Source: CAINVV01 sp963663005 (GTDB taxonomy: Bacteria > Bacteroidota > Bacteroidia > Bacteroidales > Prolixibacteraceae). Taken from it: a stretch of DNA of 64,000 nucleotides. Made by a program: the position numbers and the translations under genes. The notes under the pieces were generated by a model. It had not been told where the DNA came from, did no database searches, and saw nothing but the letters and a program-made list of their open reading frames with translations. Positions 17,799 through 27,798 of this stretch are shown piece after piece. How positions within the stretch are numbered: position 1 is the first letter of the stretch; each line of letters opens with the position of its first letter. The stretch lies in the NCBI GenBank assembly GCA_963663005.2, contig CAXXHH010000017.1, positions 173,420 through 237,419 of the forward strand, read 5' to 3'.

Positions 17799-19802
17799 AT
17801 GTCGATGGAAGAAATAAAAACAAGAATCAAAAAATTACGTCAGGAAATTGAGCTTCACAATGATAACTACTACAAACTCAACAAACCGACTATAACGGAT
17901 TTTGAGTTCGACCTTTTGCTACAGGATCTGATAGCGCTGGAAAACAAATTCCCTCAGTACTTCGACCCTAATTCTCCGTCGCAAAGGGTTGGAAGCGATA
18001 TATCCCGGGAATTTCAGCAGGTGGTCCACCAATATCCAATGCTCTCTTTATCAAATAGCTACTCCGAATCAGAAGTCGTGGATTTCATACAAAGAGTCGA
18101 GAAATTCTCGGGTGAAAAACCAGATTACGTCTGCGAGCTTAAACTGGATGGAACCTCCATAAGCCTCACTTACCAGGATGGTGAACTTCTTAGGGCCGTT
18201 ACCCGCGGAGATGGAGAGAAAGGTGACGATGTAACTTCCAACGTCAGAACTATTCGCTCAATTCCTCTTAAACTGCAGGGAACTTTTCCTGCATCATTCG
18301 AAATCCGGGGAGAAATTGTGATGCCATATTCTGTTTTTGACGCTTTGAACAGGGAGCGAATGCAAAATGGCGAAGTGCTTTTCGCTAATCCCAGAAATGC
18401 AGCGTCCGGTACGTTGAAAATGCAAAATTCATCCATCGTGGCATCCCGCAAACTGGACGCATATTTTTATTACGTGTTGGGTGAAAATTTGCCCGAAGAC
18501 GGCCATTTTGAATTGTTACAGGAGGCTGCGGATTGGGGCTTCCAAATTTCTCCTCATGCGAAAAAATGCAGAGATGCTGAAGAAATTCTGCGCTTTTTGG
18601 AAGTCTGGGATAAGCAAAGAGATTCACTGCCTTTCGCTACCGATGGTGTTGTCATCAAAGTTAACTCCAAAAGGGTGCAGGATGAACTTGGTTTTACGGC
18701 AAAAAGTCCGAGGTGGGCAATTGCCTATAAATTTAAGGCTGAGCGTGTTGCCACCAGATTGGTAAGCGTAGATTTTCAGGTTGGAAGAACCGGAGCCGTC
18801 ACTCCGGTGGCTAATCTTGAACCAGTTCAACTGGGAGGCACAGTGGTAAAAAGAGCCTCTCTTCACAATGCAGACATCATACAAAGCCTTGACCTTCACG
18901 GTAATGACCTGGTCTATGTTGAAAAGGGAGGGGAAATAATACCGAAGATCGTTGGCGTGGATATTTCCCAAAGAAACCCGTCGGAATTGAAGATTCAATT
19001 CATTGATAAATGCCCGGAATGCGGTACGGCATTGGTCAGAGAAGAAGGGGAAGCTGCCTGGTACTGTCCGAATGAAGATGAATGTCCGCCCCTGATAAAA
19101 GGTAAAATTGAACATTTTATCAGTCGCAAGGCAATGAATATCGACGGACTGGGAAGTGAAACGATCGACCTCTTGTTCCAGAAGGGTTTGGTTCGCAATG
19201 TTGCAGATCTGTTCGATCTCCAGAAAGAACAATTGGTGTCCCTCGACAGAATGGGCGAAAAATCTGCCGAAAGAATTCTTGAAGGGATTAAAAATTCGAC
19301 GAACGTACCATTCGAAAGAGTGCTCTTTGCTCTGGGAATCAGGTACGTTGGTGAAACAGTCGCGAAAAAGCTGGGAAAAGAGATACACTCTATGGACAAA
19401 CTTCAGCAAGCCGATTTGAATGTTCTCTTATCGATAGAGGAAGTTGGAGCGAAGATAGCTGAAAGTATTTTGAAGTGGTTCGCAAAAGAGCAACACCTGG
19501 AATTAATAGCCAGATTGAAAAATCATCATCTTAAATTTGAGATGGAATCAATAGTGTCTGAGGGATCTTCTGAAAAATTAAAGGGTTTATCCTTCGTCAT
19601 CTCTGGTACGTTCAAAAATTTTTCACGCGACGGATTAAAAGCAGATATTGAATTGCACGGTGGAAAAAACGTATCCTCCATCTCTGCTAAAACAAGTTAT
19701 CTTATTGCAGGAGAAAACATTGGACCTTCAAAACTGGAAAAGGCCACTCAACTAAAAATCCCAATTATCACCGAAGAATCCTATCGGGAACTTACAGATT
19801 GA
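17799..19802 (+). CDS. ligA: NAD-dependent DNA ligase
   Basis: Replicative and repair DNA ligase (667 residues). Domains in order: Ia and adenylation with the nucleophile lysine K115 in CELKLDGTS, OB fold, a four-cysteine zinc finger (CPECG and CPNEDEC), helix-hairpin-helix repeats (about 445-590) and a C-terminal BRCT domain (from about 590). The length is standard. It is the first plus-strand gene after the divergent riboswitch region. Long reverse-strand frames inside it are shadows. Confidence 0.98.
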   Translation: MSMEEIKTRIKKLRQEIELHNDNYYKLNKPTITDFEFDLLLQDLIALENKFPQYFDPNSPSQRVGSDISREFQQVVHQYPMLSLSNSYSESEVVDFIQRVEKFSGEKPDYVCELKLDGTSISLTYQDGELLRAVTRGDGEKGDDVTSNVRTIRSIPLKLQGTFPASFEIRGEIVMPYSVFDALNRERMQNGEVLFANPRNAASGTLKMQNSSIVASRKLDAYFYYVLGENLPEDGHFELLQEAADWGFQISPHAKKCRDAEEILRFLEVWDKQRDSLPFATDGVVIKVNSKRVQDELGFTAKSPRWAIAYKFKAERVATRLVSVDFQVGRTGAVTPVANLEPVQLGGTVVKRASLHNADIIQSLDLHGNDLVYVEKGGEIIPKIVGVDISQRNPSELKIQFIDKCPECGTALVREEGEAAWYCPNEDECPPLIKGKIEHFISRKAMNIDGLGSETIDLLFQKGLVRNVADLFDLQKEQLVSLDRMGEKSAERILEGIKNSTNVPFERVLFALGIRYVGETVAKKLGKEIHSMDKLQQADLNVLLSIEEVGAKIAESILKWFAKEQHLELIARLKNHHLKFEMESIVSEGSSEKLKGLSFVISGTFKNFSRDGLKADIELHGGKNVSSISAKTSYLIAGENIGPSKLEKATQLKIPIITEESYRELTD

Positions 19803-19858
19803 AAGTTGCTAAAATCATTCTGGTGAACAAAATAGAATTGTTTTATATTTTGAATACA

Positions 19859-19866
19859 TAACTTTG
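19859..19866 (+). promoter_or_regulatory. Candidate -7 element at the DUF6913 start
   Basis: TAACTTTG matches TAnnTTTG, with ATTG 18 bases upstream (19837-19840) as a weak -33 element. It would place the transcription start almost on the ATG at 19872, suggesting a very short or absent 5' leader. Confidence 0.4.
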
Positions 19867-19871
19867 TGCAA

Positions 19872-20414
19872 ATGTTTAGAGGATTATTCAAATCGTACTT
19901 TAAAAGGCAATTGTTTCTTTCATACAAGAGGCAAAAGCGGGTCGTAAATATTATTACCCTGGAAGAAGCCAAAACTATTGGAATCCTCTGGAATCCAATG
20001 GATGCGGACAGCTTGGAAACGTACGAATTTCTTCGTAGATCGTTGAATGAAAAAGGAATACAGACTTTCGGAATCGGGTATGTCAAATCTGGAAAAGAAA
20101 AGGAGACGTTTGCCACCATTTCACATTCATGGCTTTTGAGTAACGCGGACATTAGCTTTTGGGGGAAACCTAAAAGCGAAGACGGTATCCGTTTCATTCA
20201 GCAGGAATTTGATATCCTGATTGACTTGTCGCTCATTAAAAGCATTGAATTACAATATATTCTGGTTCATTCAGCGGCTAAATTCAAAATTGGATGGCAA
20301 GCAGGTGATCATGCTTTCTATGATCTGGACATCGATGTGACGGCCAATCCAAATTGTCGGTTTCTTATGGAACAAATTATCTTTTACTTGGTAAAATTGT
20401 ACGAGAACAAATAA
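19872..20414 (+). CDS. DUF6913 family protein
   Basis: A 180-residue cytoplasmic protein of a family common in Bacteroidota and of unknown function (DUF6913). It has a basic N-terminus, then an alpha/beta body with KTIGILWNPMDADSLETYEF and a FDILIDLSL stretch near residue 120. No catalytic motif is recognised. It is five bases upstream of dapA on the same strand, an arrangement I believe is frequent in the phylum, so the two are probably co-transcribed. A GTG at 19866 is also in frame; I prefer the ATG because the GTG overlaps the promoter-like box. Confidence 0.8.
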   Translation: MFRGLFKSYFKRQLFLSYKRQKRVVNIITLEEAKTIGILWNPMDADSLETYEFLRRSLNEKGIQTFGIGYVKSGKEKETFATISHSWLLSNADISFWGKPKSEDGIRFIQQEFDILIDLSLIKSIELQYILVHSAAKFKIGWQAGDHAFYDLDIDVTANPNCRFLMEQIIFYLVKLYENK

Positions 20415-20418
20415 TATC

Positions 20419-21300
20419 ATGAATAAAATTTTTCGCGGTGCAGGTGTGGCACTCATCACTCCTTTCACATCCAATTTGGAAATAGATTTTGAAGGCTTGG
20501 GGAAATTAGTTGATTCTCAAATCGATAACAAGATGGATTTTCTCGTTGTACTCGGAACAACTGCCGAGACTGCAACATTATCGCATGGGGAAAAACAATC
20601 GCTGATCGATTTCGTCATTTCCAGAACCGCCGGAAGAGTACCTGTCATGGTTGGCGTTGGAGGAAACAGCACAGCTGAGGTCATTGAAAAATTCCACACA
20701 CTGTCATTGGATAAAGCTGATGGAATTTTGTCTGTGGTACCATATTATAACAAACCCTCACAGGAAGGTATTTACCAGCATTTTATGGCAATTGCTGCTG
20801 CCAGTCCGCTTCCTCTTGTTTTGTATAATGTCCCGGGGCGCACTGGAGTCCACATGACTGCAGACACGACCTTACGATTGGCTCACGATGCCGCGAATAT
20901 TGTTGCAACCAAAGAAGCTTCAGGGAATTTTAATGAAATTATCAAAATACTAAAAGGTAAACCTGATAAATTCAGCGTAATAACTGGAGACGATAGTCTG
21001 GTTGTACCAACTACTGCTATCGGAGGAGAAGGTGTTATTTCTGTTGCGGCAAACCTGGCTCCAAAGCTTGTTTCTGCCATGGCTCATTATGCATTGAATG
21101 GCGATTTTAGCATGGCAGCTTCCATTCAGCTCGAAATTCAGTCTTTGGTGGAAGATCTATTTGCGGAAGGAAATCCTTCTGGGGTAAAAGCGGCCATGCA
21201 TTCGCAGGGATTGATCCAAAATACTGTCAGGCTGCCACTCGTGCCGGTAAGTGAGAAACTTTACCGCCAACTTGCTGAGAAGACGTCGAAATTGCTGTAA
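20419..21300 (+). CDS. dapA: 4-hydroxy-tetrahydrodipicolinate synthase
   Basis: First committed enzyme of the diaminopimelate/lysine pathway (293 residues), condensing pyruvate with aspartate semialdehyde. It is a TIM-barrel lyase: GTTAETATLSHGEK near residue 45, the conserved tyrosine in LVLYNVPGRTG and the Schiff-base lysine in VATKEASGNF are all present. The expected length and start (ATG four bases after the DUF6913 stop) fit. Its product feeds peptidoglycan, consistent with DAP-type peptidoglycan acted on by the L,D-transpeptidase cluster at 30 kb. Confidence 0.97.
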   Translation: MNKIFRGAGVALITPFTSNLEIDFEGLGKLVDSQIDNKMDFLVVLGTTAETATLSHGEKQSLIDFVISRTAGRVPVMVGVGGNSTAEVIEKFHTLSLDKADGILSVVPYYNKPSQEGIYQHFMAIAAASPLPLVLYNVPGRTGVHMTADTTLRLAHDAANIVATKEASGNFNEIIKILKGKPDKFSVITGDDSLVVPTTAIGGEGVISVAANLAPKLVSAMAHYALNGDFSMAASIQLEIQSLVEDLFAEGNPSGVKAAMHSQGLIQNTVRLPLVPVSEKLYRQLAEKTSKLL

Positions 21301-21308
21301 TCCGAATC

Positions 21309-22130
21309 CTATTTCCCGGAAGTTGGATGGTAGTATTTTAATGCGTCAGGCAGTTTTGCAGTAATTCTGGCAATCCTGTTTTCATCCAGCGGGTGAGTGC
21401 TCAGAAATTCAGGCGACTTTGAAGAATTATTTTGAGCCATAGCCTTCCAGAATTCAATACTTTGATTTGGGTCATAGCCCGCCATAGCCATATAGTATAG
21501 GCCCAATTCATCCGCCTCGTATTCGTGCGTTCTCGAAAATGGCAGCAAATATCCCACCTGAGCGCCTAAGCCGAATGCCGCCATAGCCAATTTCTGTGTC
21601 TCCTGCGGTTTTTGGGAAAGAGCCACGGTGAGCGCAGATCCAAGCCCCTGAGCCAACAGTTGCTCACTCATGCGTTCACTGCTGTGACGCGCGATTGCAT
21701 GAGCAATTTCATGACTCATCACGGTAGCCAATTGAGCATCATTTTTTATTAAAGGAAGTATCCCGGTATAAACGACAACCTTGCCCCCAGGCATACACCA
21801 TGCGTTTACACTTTTGTCTTCAATAAGGTTAAATTCCCATTTATAACCCTGCAAATAATTGGGCAATCCCTCGTCAATAAAAGACTGTTCAACGGCAAAG
21901 GCAATTTTATTTCCAATTCGCTTTATCCTGTCTGATTCGGATTTGTTGGTGGAAATTTTGTTGGTTTTCAGGTACTGATCGTACTGGCTCAGGCTCAAAG
22001 CCATTACTTCCGATTCGCTTACCAGACTTAGTTGTTTACGACCCGTTAGTGGCACCGTTGCACATGAGGTTAACAAGATCAACGATACCAGAACAGCCTT
22101 TGCATTGGATGAACGTAATATTGTAAACAT
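21309..22130 (-). CDS. M48-family metallopeptidase lipoprotein
   Basis: A 273-residue periplasmic zinc peptidase anchored as a lipoprotein (lipobox LLTSC, acceptor C23). The zinc motif HEIAH (H140, E141, H144) and the third-ligand region HEYEADELGLYYM are present, as in the LoiP/BepA-like group of M48 peptidases that control outer-membrane protein quality. There is no TPR domain, so it resembles LoiP more than BepA. It directly follows folD (one base apart) but this is probably only transcriptional. Confidence 0.92.
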   Translation of the reverse strand: MFTILRSSNAKAVLVSLILLTSCATVPLTGRKQLSLVSESEVMALSLSQYDQYLKTNKISTNKSESDRIKRIGNKIAFAVEQSFIDEGLPNYLQGYKWEFNLIEDKSVNAWCMPGGKVVVYTGILPLIKNDAQLATVMSHEIAHAIARHSSERMSEQLLAQGLGSALTVALSQKPQETQKLAMAAFGLGAQVGYLLPFSRTHEYEADELGLYYMAMAGYDPNQSIEFWKAMAQNNSSKSPEFLSTHPLDENRIARITAKLPDALKYYHPTSGK

Positions 22131-22131
22131 C

Positions 22132-23007
22132 TTATTTATAAATTTTTTGTTGACTCGCTAACAAGGTATTATAAAGAAGTGAAGCAATCGTCATCGGTCC
22201 GACACCTCCCGGAACCGGAGTGATATATGAACATTTCGGAGCAACTTCATCAAATTTGACGTCACCCTTCAATTTAAAGCCAGATTTTGTTTGATCGGAA
22301 GGCACACGAGTGGTTCCAACATCGATTACAACAGCGCCCTCTTTCACCATCTCGCTCGTTAGAAACTCCGGCATACCTAATGCAGCTACAATGATATCAG
22401 CATTCAGGCATACCTCTTTTAAATTTTTCGTTCTGCTGTGACATAGTGTTACAGTGCAATCAACGCCTTTCTGAGACAGTAATATACTCATTGGCCGGCC
22501 AACAATGTTACTACGGCCAATCACTACACAATTTTTTCCGGAAGTCTCAATTTTATATCTGCGAAGTAACTCCATAATTCCAAATGGCGTCGCCGATACA
22601 TAGGCTGGCATCCCGGCAACTACACGGCCAACATTTATCGGGTGAAAGCCGTCTACATCCTTCTTAGGATCAATGCATTCGATTACCTTTTCTTCCGAGA
22701 TGTGCTTTGGCAACGGGAGTTGTACGATAAAACCGTCAATTTCAGGATTATCGTTTAATTGATTGATGCATCCAAGCAGTTCAGCCTCGCTGACATGATC
22801 TTCGAACCGGATAAGCGTGGATTCAAATCCAACAAATTCACATGCCTTTACCTTCGCAGCCACATACGTCTCACTGCCGCCGTCATGTCCAACTAAAATT
22901 GCAGCCAAATGAGGCGAACGTTTTCCTGTCGCCTTTATCCGGATAACTTCGTCTGCTATTTCCTTTTTTAGAAGAGCGGAAATCTCTTTGCCATCAATTA
23001 AAACCAT
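22132..23007 (-). CDS. folD: Methylenetetrahydrofolate dehydrogenase/cyclohydrolase
   Basis: Bifunctional one-carbon enzyme (291 residues) interconverting methylene-, methenyl- and formyl-tetrahydrofolate with NADP. The signatures GFIVQLPLPKH and PVPGGVGPMTIA, the catalytic lysine in YVAAKVKACE, and the Rossmann stretch VVIGRSNIVGRPM are visible. Normal length. It lies between ffh (40 bases upstream) and the M48 peptidase on one strand. Confidence 0.97.
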   Translation of the reverse strand: MVLIDGKEISALLKKEIADEVIRIKATGKRSPHLAAILVGHDGGSETYVAAKVKACEFVGFESTLIRFEDHVSEAELLGCINQLNDNPEIDGFIVQLPLPKHISEEKVIECIDPKKDVDGFHPINVGRVVAGMPAYVSATPFGIMELLRRYKIETSGKNCVVIGRSNIVGRPMSILLSQKGVDCTVTLCHSRTKNLKEVCLNADIIVAALGMPEFLTSEMVKEGAVVIDVGTTRVPSDQTKSGFKLKGDVKFDEVAPKCSYITPVPGGVGPMTIASLLYNTLLASQQKIYK

Positions 23008-23047
23008 ATTTCAAAGTGAAGGATGAAAAAATGAAAAATCGTGAAAA

Positions 23048-24382
23048 CTACCGACGCTGATTATTTCCCTGGGTCATCATTTTCTTCATGTTAGCACCTG
23101 ACGAAACCATCTTCATCATTTTGCGCGTATCTGCAAATTGCTTCAACAGCCTGTTGACCTCCTGAACGGAAGTCCCGGAGCCATTTGCTATTCGTTTGCG
23201 TCTGGAACCATCGATCAGTGCCGCATCAGCCCTTTCTTCCTTTGTCATTGAATAAATAATCGCTTCCACATGCTTAAAGGCATCATCTTCAATATCAACA
23301 TCTTTTAAAGCTTTTCCCATACCAGGAATCATGCCGGCAAGCTCTTTCAGGTTACCCATCTTTTTTATCTGCTGGATCTGCTTCAAAAAATCATCGAAAT
23401 TGAACTGGTCTTTCGCTAATTTCTTCTGAAGTTTTCTTGCTTCTTCTTCATCATATTGTTCCTGAGCCCTTTCAACGAGCGAAACGATGTCACCCATACC
23501 GAGAATACGATCCGCCATTCTATTTGGATAGAATGCGTCGATGGCATCCATCTTTTCACCCATCCCCACAAACTTGATAGGCTTGGTTACTACGGAACGG
23601 ATCGATAGTGCTGCTCCACCGCGGGTGTCACCATCAAGTTTGGTTAAGACAACACCGTCAAAATTCAATCGGTCGTTGAACTCTTTTGCCGTGTTGACAG
23701 CATCCTGCCCCGTCATGGAATCGACGACGAACAAAATCTCACCCGGATTTACCGCATTCTTTATGGCTTCTATTTCCTTCATCATCACCTCATCGATGGC
23801 CAACCGACCAGCGGTATCAATGATGACGACATCGTTGCCCTTCAATTTTGCCTCTCTAACGGCATCTTTCGCTATTTTGACAGGGTCTTTGGTTGCTTCA
23901 TCTGTATAAACGGAAACCTGGATAGCGGCTCCCAAAACCCGCAGTTGTTCAACAGCTGCCGGACGGTAAACATCACATGCGACCAACAGCGGATTCTTGC
24001 CTTGTTTTGTTTTCAGCCTGTTGGCAAGTTTTCCTGAAAATGTTGTCTTTCCGGAACCCTGTAAGCCTGACATTAAAATAATCGCAGGCGAGCCTTTCAA
24101 ATTGATGTCCACTGCTTGACCACCCATCAATTCGACGAGCTCATCATGTACAATTTTCACCATCAACTGCCCTGGATTCAGGGAAGTAATTACCTGCTGT
24201 CCGATTGCCTTATCTTTAATCCGTGTCGTAAAATCCTTCGCAATCTTAAAATTGACATCCGCATCAAGCAAAGCACGACGAACCTCTTTCAAGGTTTCGG
24301 CAACATTGATTTCAGTAATTTTCCCCTGGCCTTTCAGTAATTTGAACGACCGTTCCAGTTTATCCGTTAGATTTTCAAACAT
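23048..24382 (-). CDS. ffh: Signal recognition particle protein Ffh
   Basis: GTPase of the signal recognition particle (444 residues), targeting nascent membrane proteins to FtsY. The N domain (1-90) is followed by the G domain with P-loop GLQGSGKTT (106-114), DTAGR and TKLDGD, and the Met-rich M domain (about 330-444, with GMIPGM and GSGTSVQEVNRLL) that binds 4.5S RNA and signal peptides. The start at 24382 gives the usual FENLTDKLE opening. A candidate promoter lies 26 bases upstream. Confidence 0.98.
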   Translation of the reverse strand: MFENLTDKLERSFKLLKGQGKITEINVAETLKEVRRALLDADVNFKIAKDFTTRIKDKAIGQQVITSLNPGQLMVKIVHDELVELMGGQAVDINLKGSPAIILMSGLQGSGKTTFSGKLANRLKTKQGKNPLLVACDVYRPAAVEQLRVLGAAIQVSVYTDEATKDPVKIAKDAVREAKLKGNDVVIIDTAGRLAIDEVMMKEIEAIKNAVNPGEILFVVDSMTGQDAVNTAKEFNDRLNFDGVVLTKLDGDTRGGAALSIRSVVTKPIKFVGMGEKMDAIDAFYPNRMADRILGMGDIVSLVERAQEQYDEEEARKLQKKLAKDQFNFDDFLKQIQQIKKMGNLKELAGMIPGMGKALKDVDIEDDAFKHVEAIIYSMTKEERADAALIDGSRRKRIANGSGTSVQEVNRLLKQFADTRKMMKMVSSGANMKKMMTQGNNQRR

Positions 24383-24407
24383 TTTCTATTGCATTTATTA
24401 AAGCGTA

Positions 24408-24415
24408 CAAACTTA
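24408..24415 (-). promoter_or_regulatory. Candidate -7 element for ffh
   Basis: TAAGTTTG on the minus strand matches TAnnTTTG and would start transcription about 20 bases before the ffh ATG. The expected -33 TTTG is not clear at this spacing. Confidence 0.35.
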
Positions 24416-24545
24416 CATGAAAAAAAAAAAAATTAAGTCAAGGATTCATCTTTTTTGCAGAATAATCAAAATTTTGACGGTTCCTTTGTAACGTTTGCAA
24501 AATTCGGACGTCTTACCGATAATCACAAATTTATTGCTTGCCTTC

Positions 24546-27173
24546 ATGAAGAACATACTCTTCTCTCTACTTTTATTTGCCTGCCTTTCCTCTTTTTCAC
24601 AGGAAGTACCAAAAAAAATCTATCTGGCTAGTAAAAATACCTCTCCTATAATGATCGACGGAAATCTTGATGAACCTTCCTGGGAAGGTAAATGGGAAGG
24701 TGGTTTTATCCAAAGAGAACCGTATGAAAATCAGAAACCTTCTCAGGATACACAGTTTAAACTTCTTTTTGATGATGAATATATCTATGTAGCCATCAAA
24801 TGCCTCGACACTGCTCCCGATAGCATTGTGAGCCGATTGTCCAGGAGGGATAAAATGGATGGCGATTTCGTCGGCGTAACCTTTGACAGCTATCACGATT
24901 TAAGGACTGCCTTTGGGTTCTTCGTATCGGCGGCCGGGGTGAAGACAGACGAAATATTCACTGATGACGGATCGACAGAGGACCTCACCTGGGATCCCAT
25001 CTGGTACGTAAAAACAAAAAAGCAGAGCTGGGGCTGGTCGGCAGAAATGAAAATCCCTTTGACACAACTTCGTTTTGAAAAAAATTCAAATGAAGTTTGG
25101 GGCTTTGAAGTGTTGCGCCAACTGTTTCGAAAAAATGAATTTTCCCTTTGGCAGCCTGTTGCGCGTAATGTTTCCGGATTTACCAGACATTATGGCGAAT
25201 TAGCCTTCAACAGCAAATTAAAGCCAAAAAAGCAATTCGACATAACACCCTATTTGACCGCTGGTGTTAACAAATATCCAAAAGAAGATGGAAATCAATT
25301 CGCTGACGGGAGCGATTCAAAATTGAACGTCGGCTTAGACGGAAAAATCGGTGTGACCAACAATTTGACCCTGGATTTCACAATCAATCCGGATTTTGGT
25401 CAGGTTGAAGCGGATCCTTCTCAAGTCAATCTCACAGCTTACGAGACTTTCTTTATTGAAAAACGACCCTTCTTTATCGAAGGAAACAATATTACCCGCT
25501 TCCAATTAGGATTTGGCGATGGGGATTTATCCACGGAACAACTTTTCTATTCGAGGAGAATCGGAAGAAAACCACAATATTCTCCTGATTTACAATCGGA
25601 TGAATATTCGAAGGAACCAGAATTTACCAGGATACTTGGTGCAGCAAAATTGACGGGAAAAACATCAAAAGGATGGTCTGTCGGGGTAATAGAAAGTGTT
25701 GGTGCTGAAGAAAATGCCTTAATCGATAAGAATGGAATCACCAGACGCGTACCGGTGGAACCTCTTACAAATTATCTGGTTGGAAGATTACAAAAAGATA
25801 GCAAGAATGGAAACACGATCATCGGTTTCATGGGCACAAGCACAGATCGAAATCTGAATGATAATATACTTGCATCCAATTTGCACAAAAGTGGACGAGC
25901 TGCTGGTATTGATTTCAAACAATATTTCGATAATAAAAACTGGTTACTGCAAGTCAATACGGTAGCAAGCCGCGTAGACGGAAGTAAAGAGGCCATTGCA
26001 AAAACGCAGGAGTCATCGGTACATTTTTTCCAGCGGCCCGATGCTACTCACTTAAATTATGACATCAACAAAGCATCTCTGACCGGGCAGGGCGGCAACC
26101 TCCAGATTAGTAAACTTGGAGGAAATTTCAACTGTTTATTGGCAACGATGTGGAAATCACCTGGTCTTGAACTAAACGACATTGGCTATTTGAGATCGAC
26201 TGATGAAATTTTAGAGGTGTTTTGGGGTGGCTACAAATTCAACAAGCCAAAGGGCATCATACTTTCAGCGCGAGTAAATGTCAATCAATGGAATGCCTGG
26301 GATTTCTCCGGAAAACACCTCCTTATTGGTGGCAACTTTAACGGCCATGTTCAGTTTTCCAATCAATGGTTTGTGCATAGTGGCTTAAATATTGATTCGG
26401 AGTCTTTATCTTCTTCCCAATTGCGGGGTGGACCAATGATGTCAATTCCCGGAGTCAAGTCGATTTGGTATTTCATTGAATCGGATAACCGTAAAAAAAT
26501 ATCCGTAAAATATCAGGGGGTACATGTCAGATCAAATTTCGGATCAGCTTCGATGGATCAATATGCCCCAATTATTCGTTATCAGCCAATCAACACGCTG
26601 GATTTCTCCTTCGAACCCTCCTATACTAGTAACAAGAATGAAATACAATACGTTGATGAACAAAGCTTTCTGAATGAAAAAAGATACATTCTGGGCTCCC
26701 TAAATCAACATATACTTTCCTTTTCCGCACGTATCAACATTAATATCCGCCCAAATTTGACAATTCAATATTGGGGTCAGCCATTTATTACGGCAGGAAA
26801 ATATACCAAATTGAAAATGGTAACTCAACCAGTTGCTAAAAATTATAGGGATCGGTTTTCCGAATATAGCCCCTCTCAAATATCACCGCTAAATTCGGAT
26901 AATTTCTACCAGATCGATGAAAATAGGGATGGGAAAATGGACTATCAGTTTGAAAATCCGAACTTCAATTTCAATGAATTTCTATCAAATCTGGTTCTGA
27001 GATGGGAATATCTACCCGGGTCCTCTTTATATCTTGTGTGGTCACAGAACAGGAGATACGAAGCAACCAGCGGTGATTTGGACTTCTCGCATGACGTTAA
27101 TCGACTATACAATTTTGAAAAACCAAACAATACCCTTCTCATTAAGCTTTCATACAGGATTGCGGTAAACTAA
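24546..27173 (+). CDS. DUF5916 outer-membrane protein with CBM9-like domain
   Basis: An 875-residue secreted protein. The ATG at 24546 starts a clean signal peptide (MKNILFSLLLFACLSSFSQ); an upstream TTG-type start at 24495 adds only unlikely residues. Residues about 25-215 resemble a carbohydrate-binding module family 9 fold (MIDGNLDEPSW, DDEYIYVAIKC). The rest, with many alternating beta-strands and phrases such as DFTINPDFGQVEADPSQVNL and FFIEKRPFFIEG, is the DUF5916 region, thought to form an outer-membrane barrel. The function is unknown; a role in glycan or envelope handling is only suggested by the CBM9-like part. Confidence 0.85.
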   Translation: MKNILFSLLLFACLSSFSQEVPKKIYLASKNTSPIMIDGNLDEPSWEGKWEGGFIQREPYENQKPSQDTQFKLLFDDEYIYVAIKCLDTAPDSIVSRLSRRDKMDGDFVGVTFDSYHDLRTAFGFFVSAAGVKTDEIFTDDGSTEDLTWDPIWYVKTKKQSWGWSAEMKIPLTQLRFEKNSNEVWGFEVLRQLFRKNEFSLWQPVARNVSGFTRHYGELAFNSKLKPKKQFDITPYLTAGVNKYPKEDGNQFADGSDSKLNVGLDGKIGVTNNLTLDFTINPDFGQVEADPSQVNLTAYETFFIEKRPFFIEGNNITRFQLGFGDGDLSTEQLFYSRRIGRKPQYSPDLQSDEYSKEPEFTRILGAAKLTGKTSKGWSVGVIESVGAEENALIDKNGITRRVPVEPLTNYLVGRLQKDSKNGNTIIGFMGTSTDRNLNDNILASNLHKSGRAAGIDFKQYFDNKNWLLQVNTVASRVDGSKEAIAKTQESSVHFFQRPDATHLNYDINKASLTGQGGNLQISKLGGNFNCLLATMWKSPGLELNDIGYLRSTDEILEVFWGGYKFNKPKGIILSARVNVNQWNAWDFSGKHLLIGGNFNGHVQFSNQWFVHSGLNIDSESLSSSQLRGGPMMSIPGVKSIWYFIESDNRKKISVKYQGVHVRSNFGSASMDQYAPIIRYQPINTLDFSFEPSYTSNKNEIQYVDEQSFLNEKRYILGSLNQHILSFSARININIRPNLTIQYWGQPFITAGKYTKLKMVTQPVAKNYRDRFSEYSPSQISPLNSDNFYQIDENRDGKMDYQFENPNFNFNEFLSNLVLRWEYLPGSSLYLVWSQNRRYEATSGDLDFSHDVNRLYNFEKPNNTLLIKLSYRIAVN

Positions 27174-27378
27174 AAATCTGGTTCTCAAATGAGTGCATTA
27201 ATCCGTATAAAGTGATCCGTAAAGCATCAAATGCCTTCAATAGCTTAGAAAATAATTCGTATACCATTGATAGAATGAATATTACGCCCAAAATAAAAAA
27301 AAATCCAAAACTCTTTTTGAATCAAAATATAACTACCTTTACATCGGATTATTTACCATTAAATAAGTTTTTTAAATT

Positions 27379-27798
27379 ATGAACATTTTCGTAGGTAGCC
27401 TTCCATTTAGCTTGGAGGAGGCAGAATTAAAAGGATTTTTTGAGGAGTACGGTGAAGTGACTTCAGCAAGAATTATTACTGACAAATTCTCCGGAAGGAG
27501 TAAAGGTTTCGGCTTTATCGAAATGCCGAATGCAGAAGAGGCTCAAAAAGCCATTGAAGAATTAAACGGTGCAGAAGTTGACGGTCGTACAATCGTTGTA
27601 AACGAATCCATCGAAAAACCTAAAGACGGCACAAGACGTCCAGGCGGTAGCGGCGGCGGTTTCAACCGTGGCGGTGGCGGCGGTGGCGGTTTCAACCGTG
27701 GTGGCGATCGTGGCGGTTTCAACCGTGGCGGTGGTGATCGTGGTGGTTTCAACCGTGGCGGCGGTGACAGAGGTACTGGTCGCAGGTCTAGTTATTAA
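27379..27798 (+). CDS. RRM RNA-binding protein with glycine-rich tail
   Basis: A 139-residue RNA-binding protein. Residues 1-78 form one RNA recognition motif with RNP2 (IFVGSL, 3-8) and RNP1 (KGFGFIEM, 42-49). The C-terminal 50 residues are Gly/Arg/Asn-rich with four GGFNRGG-type repeats (DNA 27652-27770), like eukaryotic glycine-rich and cyanobacterial cold-induced RNA-binding proteins. It has a 205-base untranslated region upstream and an intrinsic terminator downstream, so it appears monocistronic. A DbpA-like RNA helicase follows, suggesting a shared role in RNA folding, especially under cold stress. Confidence 0.93.
   Translation: MNIFVGSLPFSLEEAELKGFFEEYGEVTSARIITDKFSGRSKGFGFIEMPNAEEAQKAIEELNGAEVDGRTIVVNESIEKPKDGTRRPGGSGGGFNRGGGGGGGFNRGGDRGGFNRGGGDRGGFNRGGGDRGTGRRSSY
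27652..27770 (+). repeat. Glycine-rich coding microrepeat
   Basis: Four imperfect copies of a GGTTTCAACCGTGG-centred unit, spaced 24-33 bases apart, encode the GGFNRGG repeats of the RRM protein tail. Confidence 0.75.

Noticed and set aside
18624..19409. 261-codon reverse-strand frame inside ligA
   Set aside because: It is an antisense shadow of a highly conserved gene and its translation shows no domain or signal pattern.
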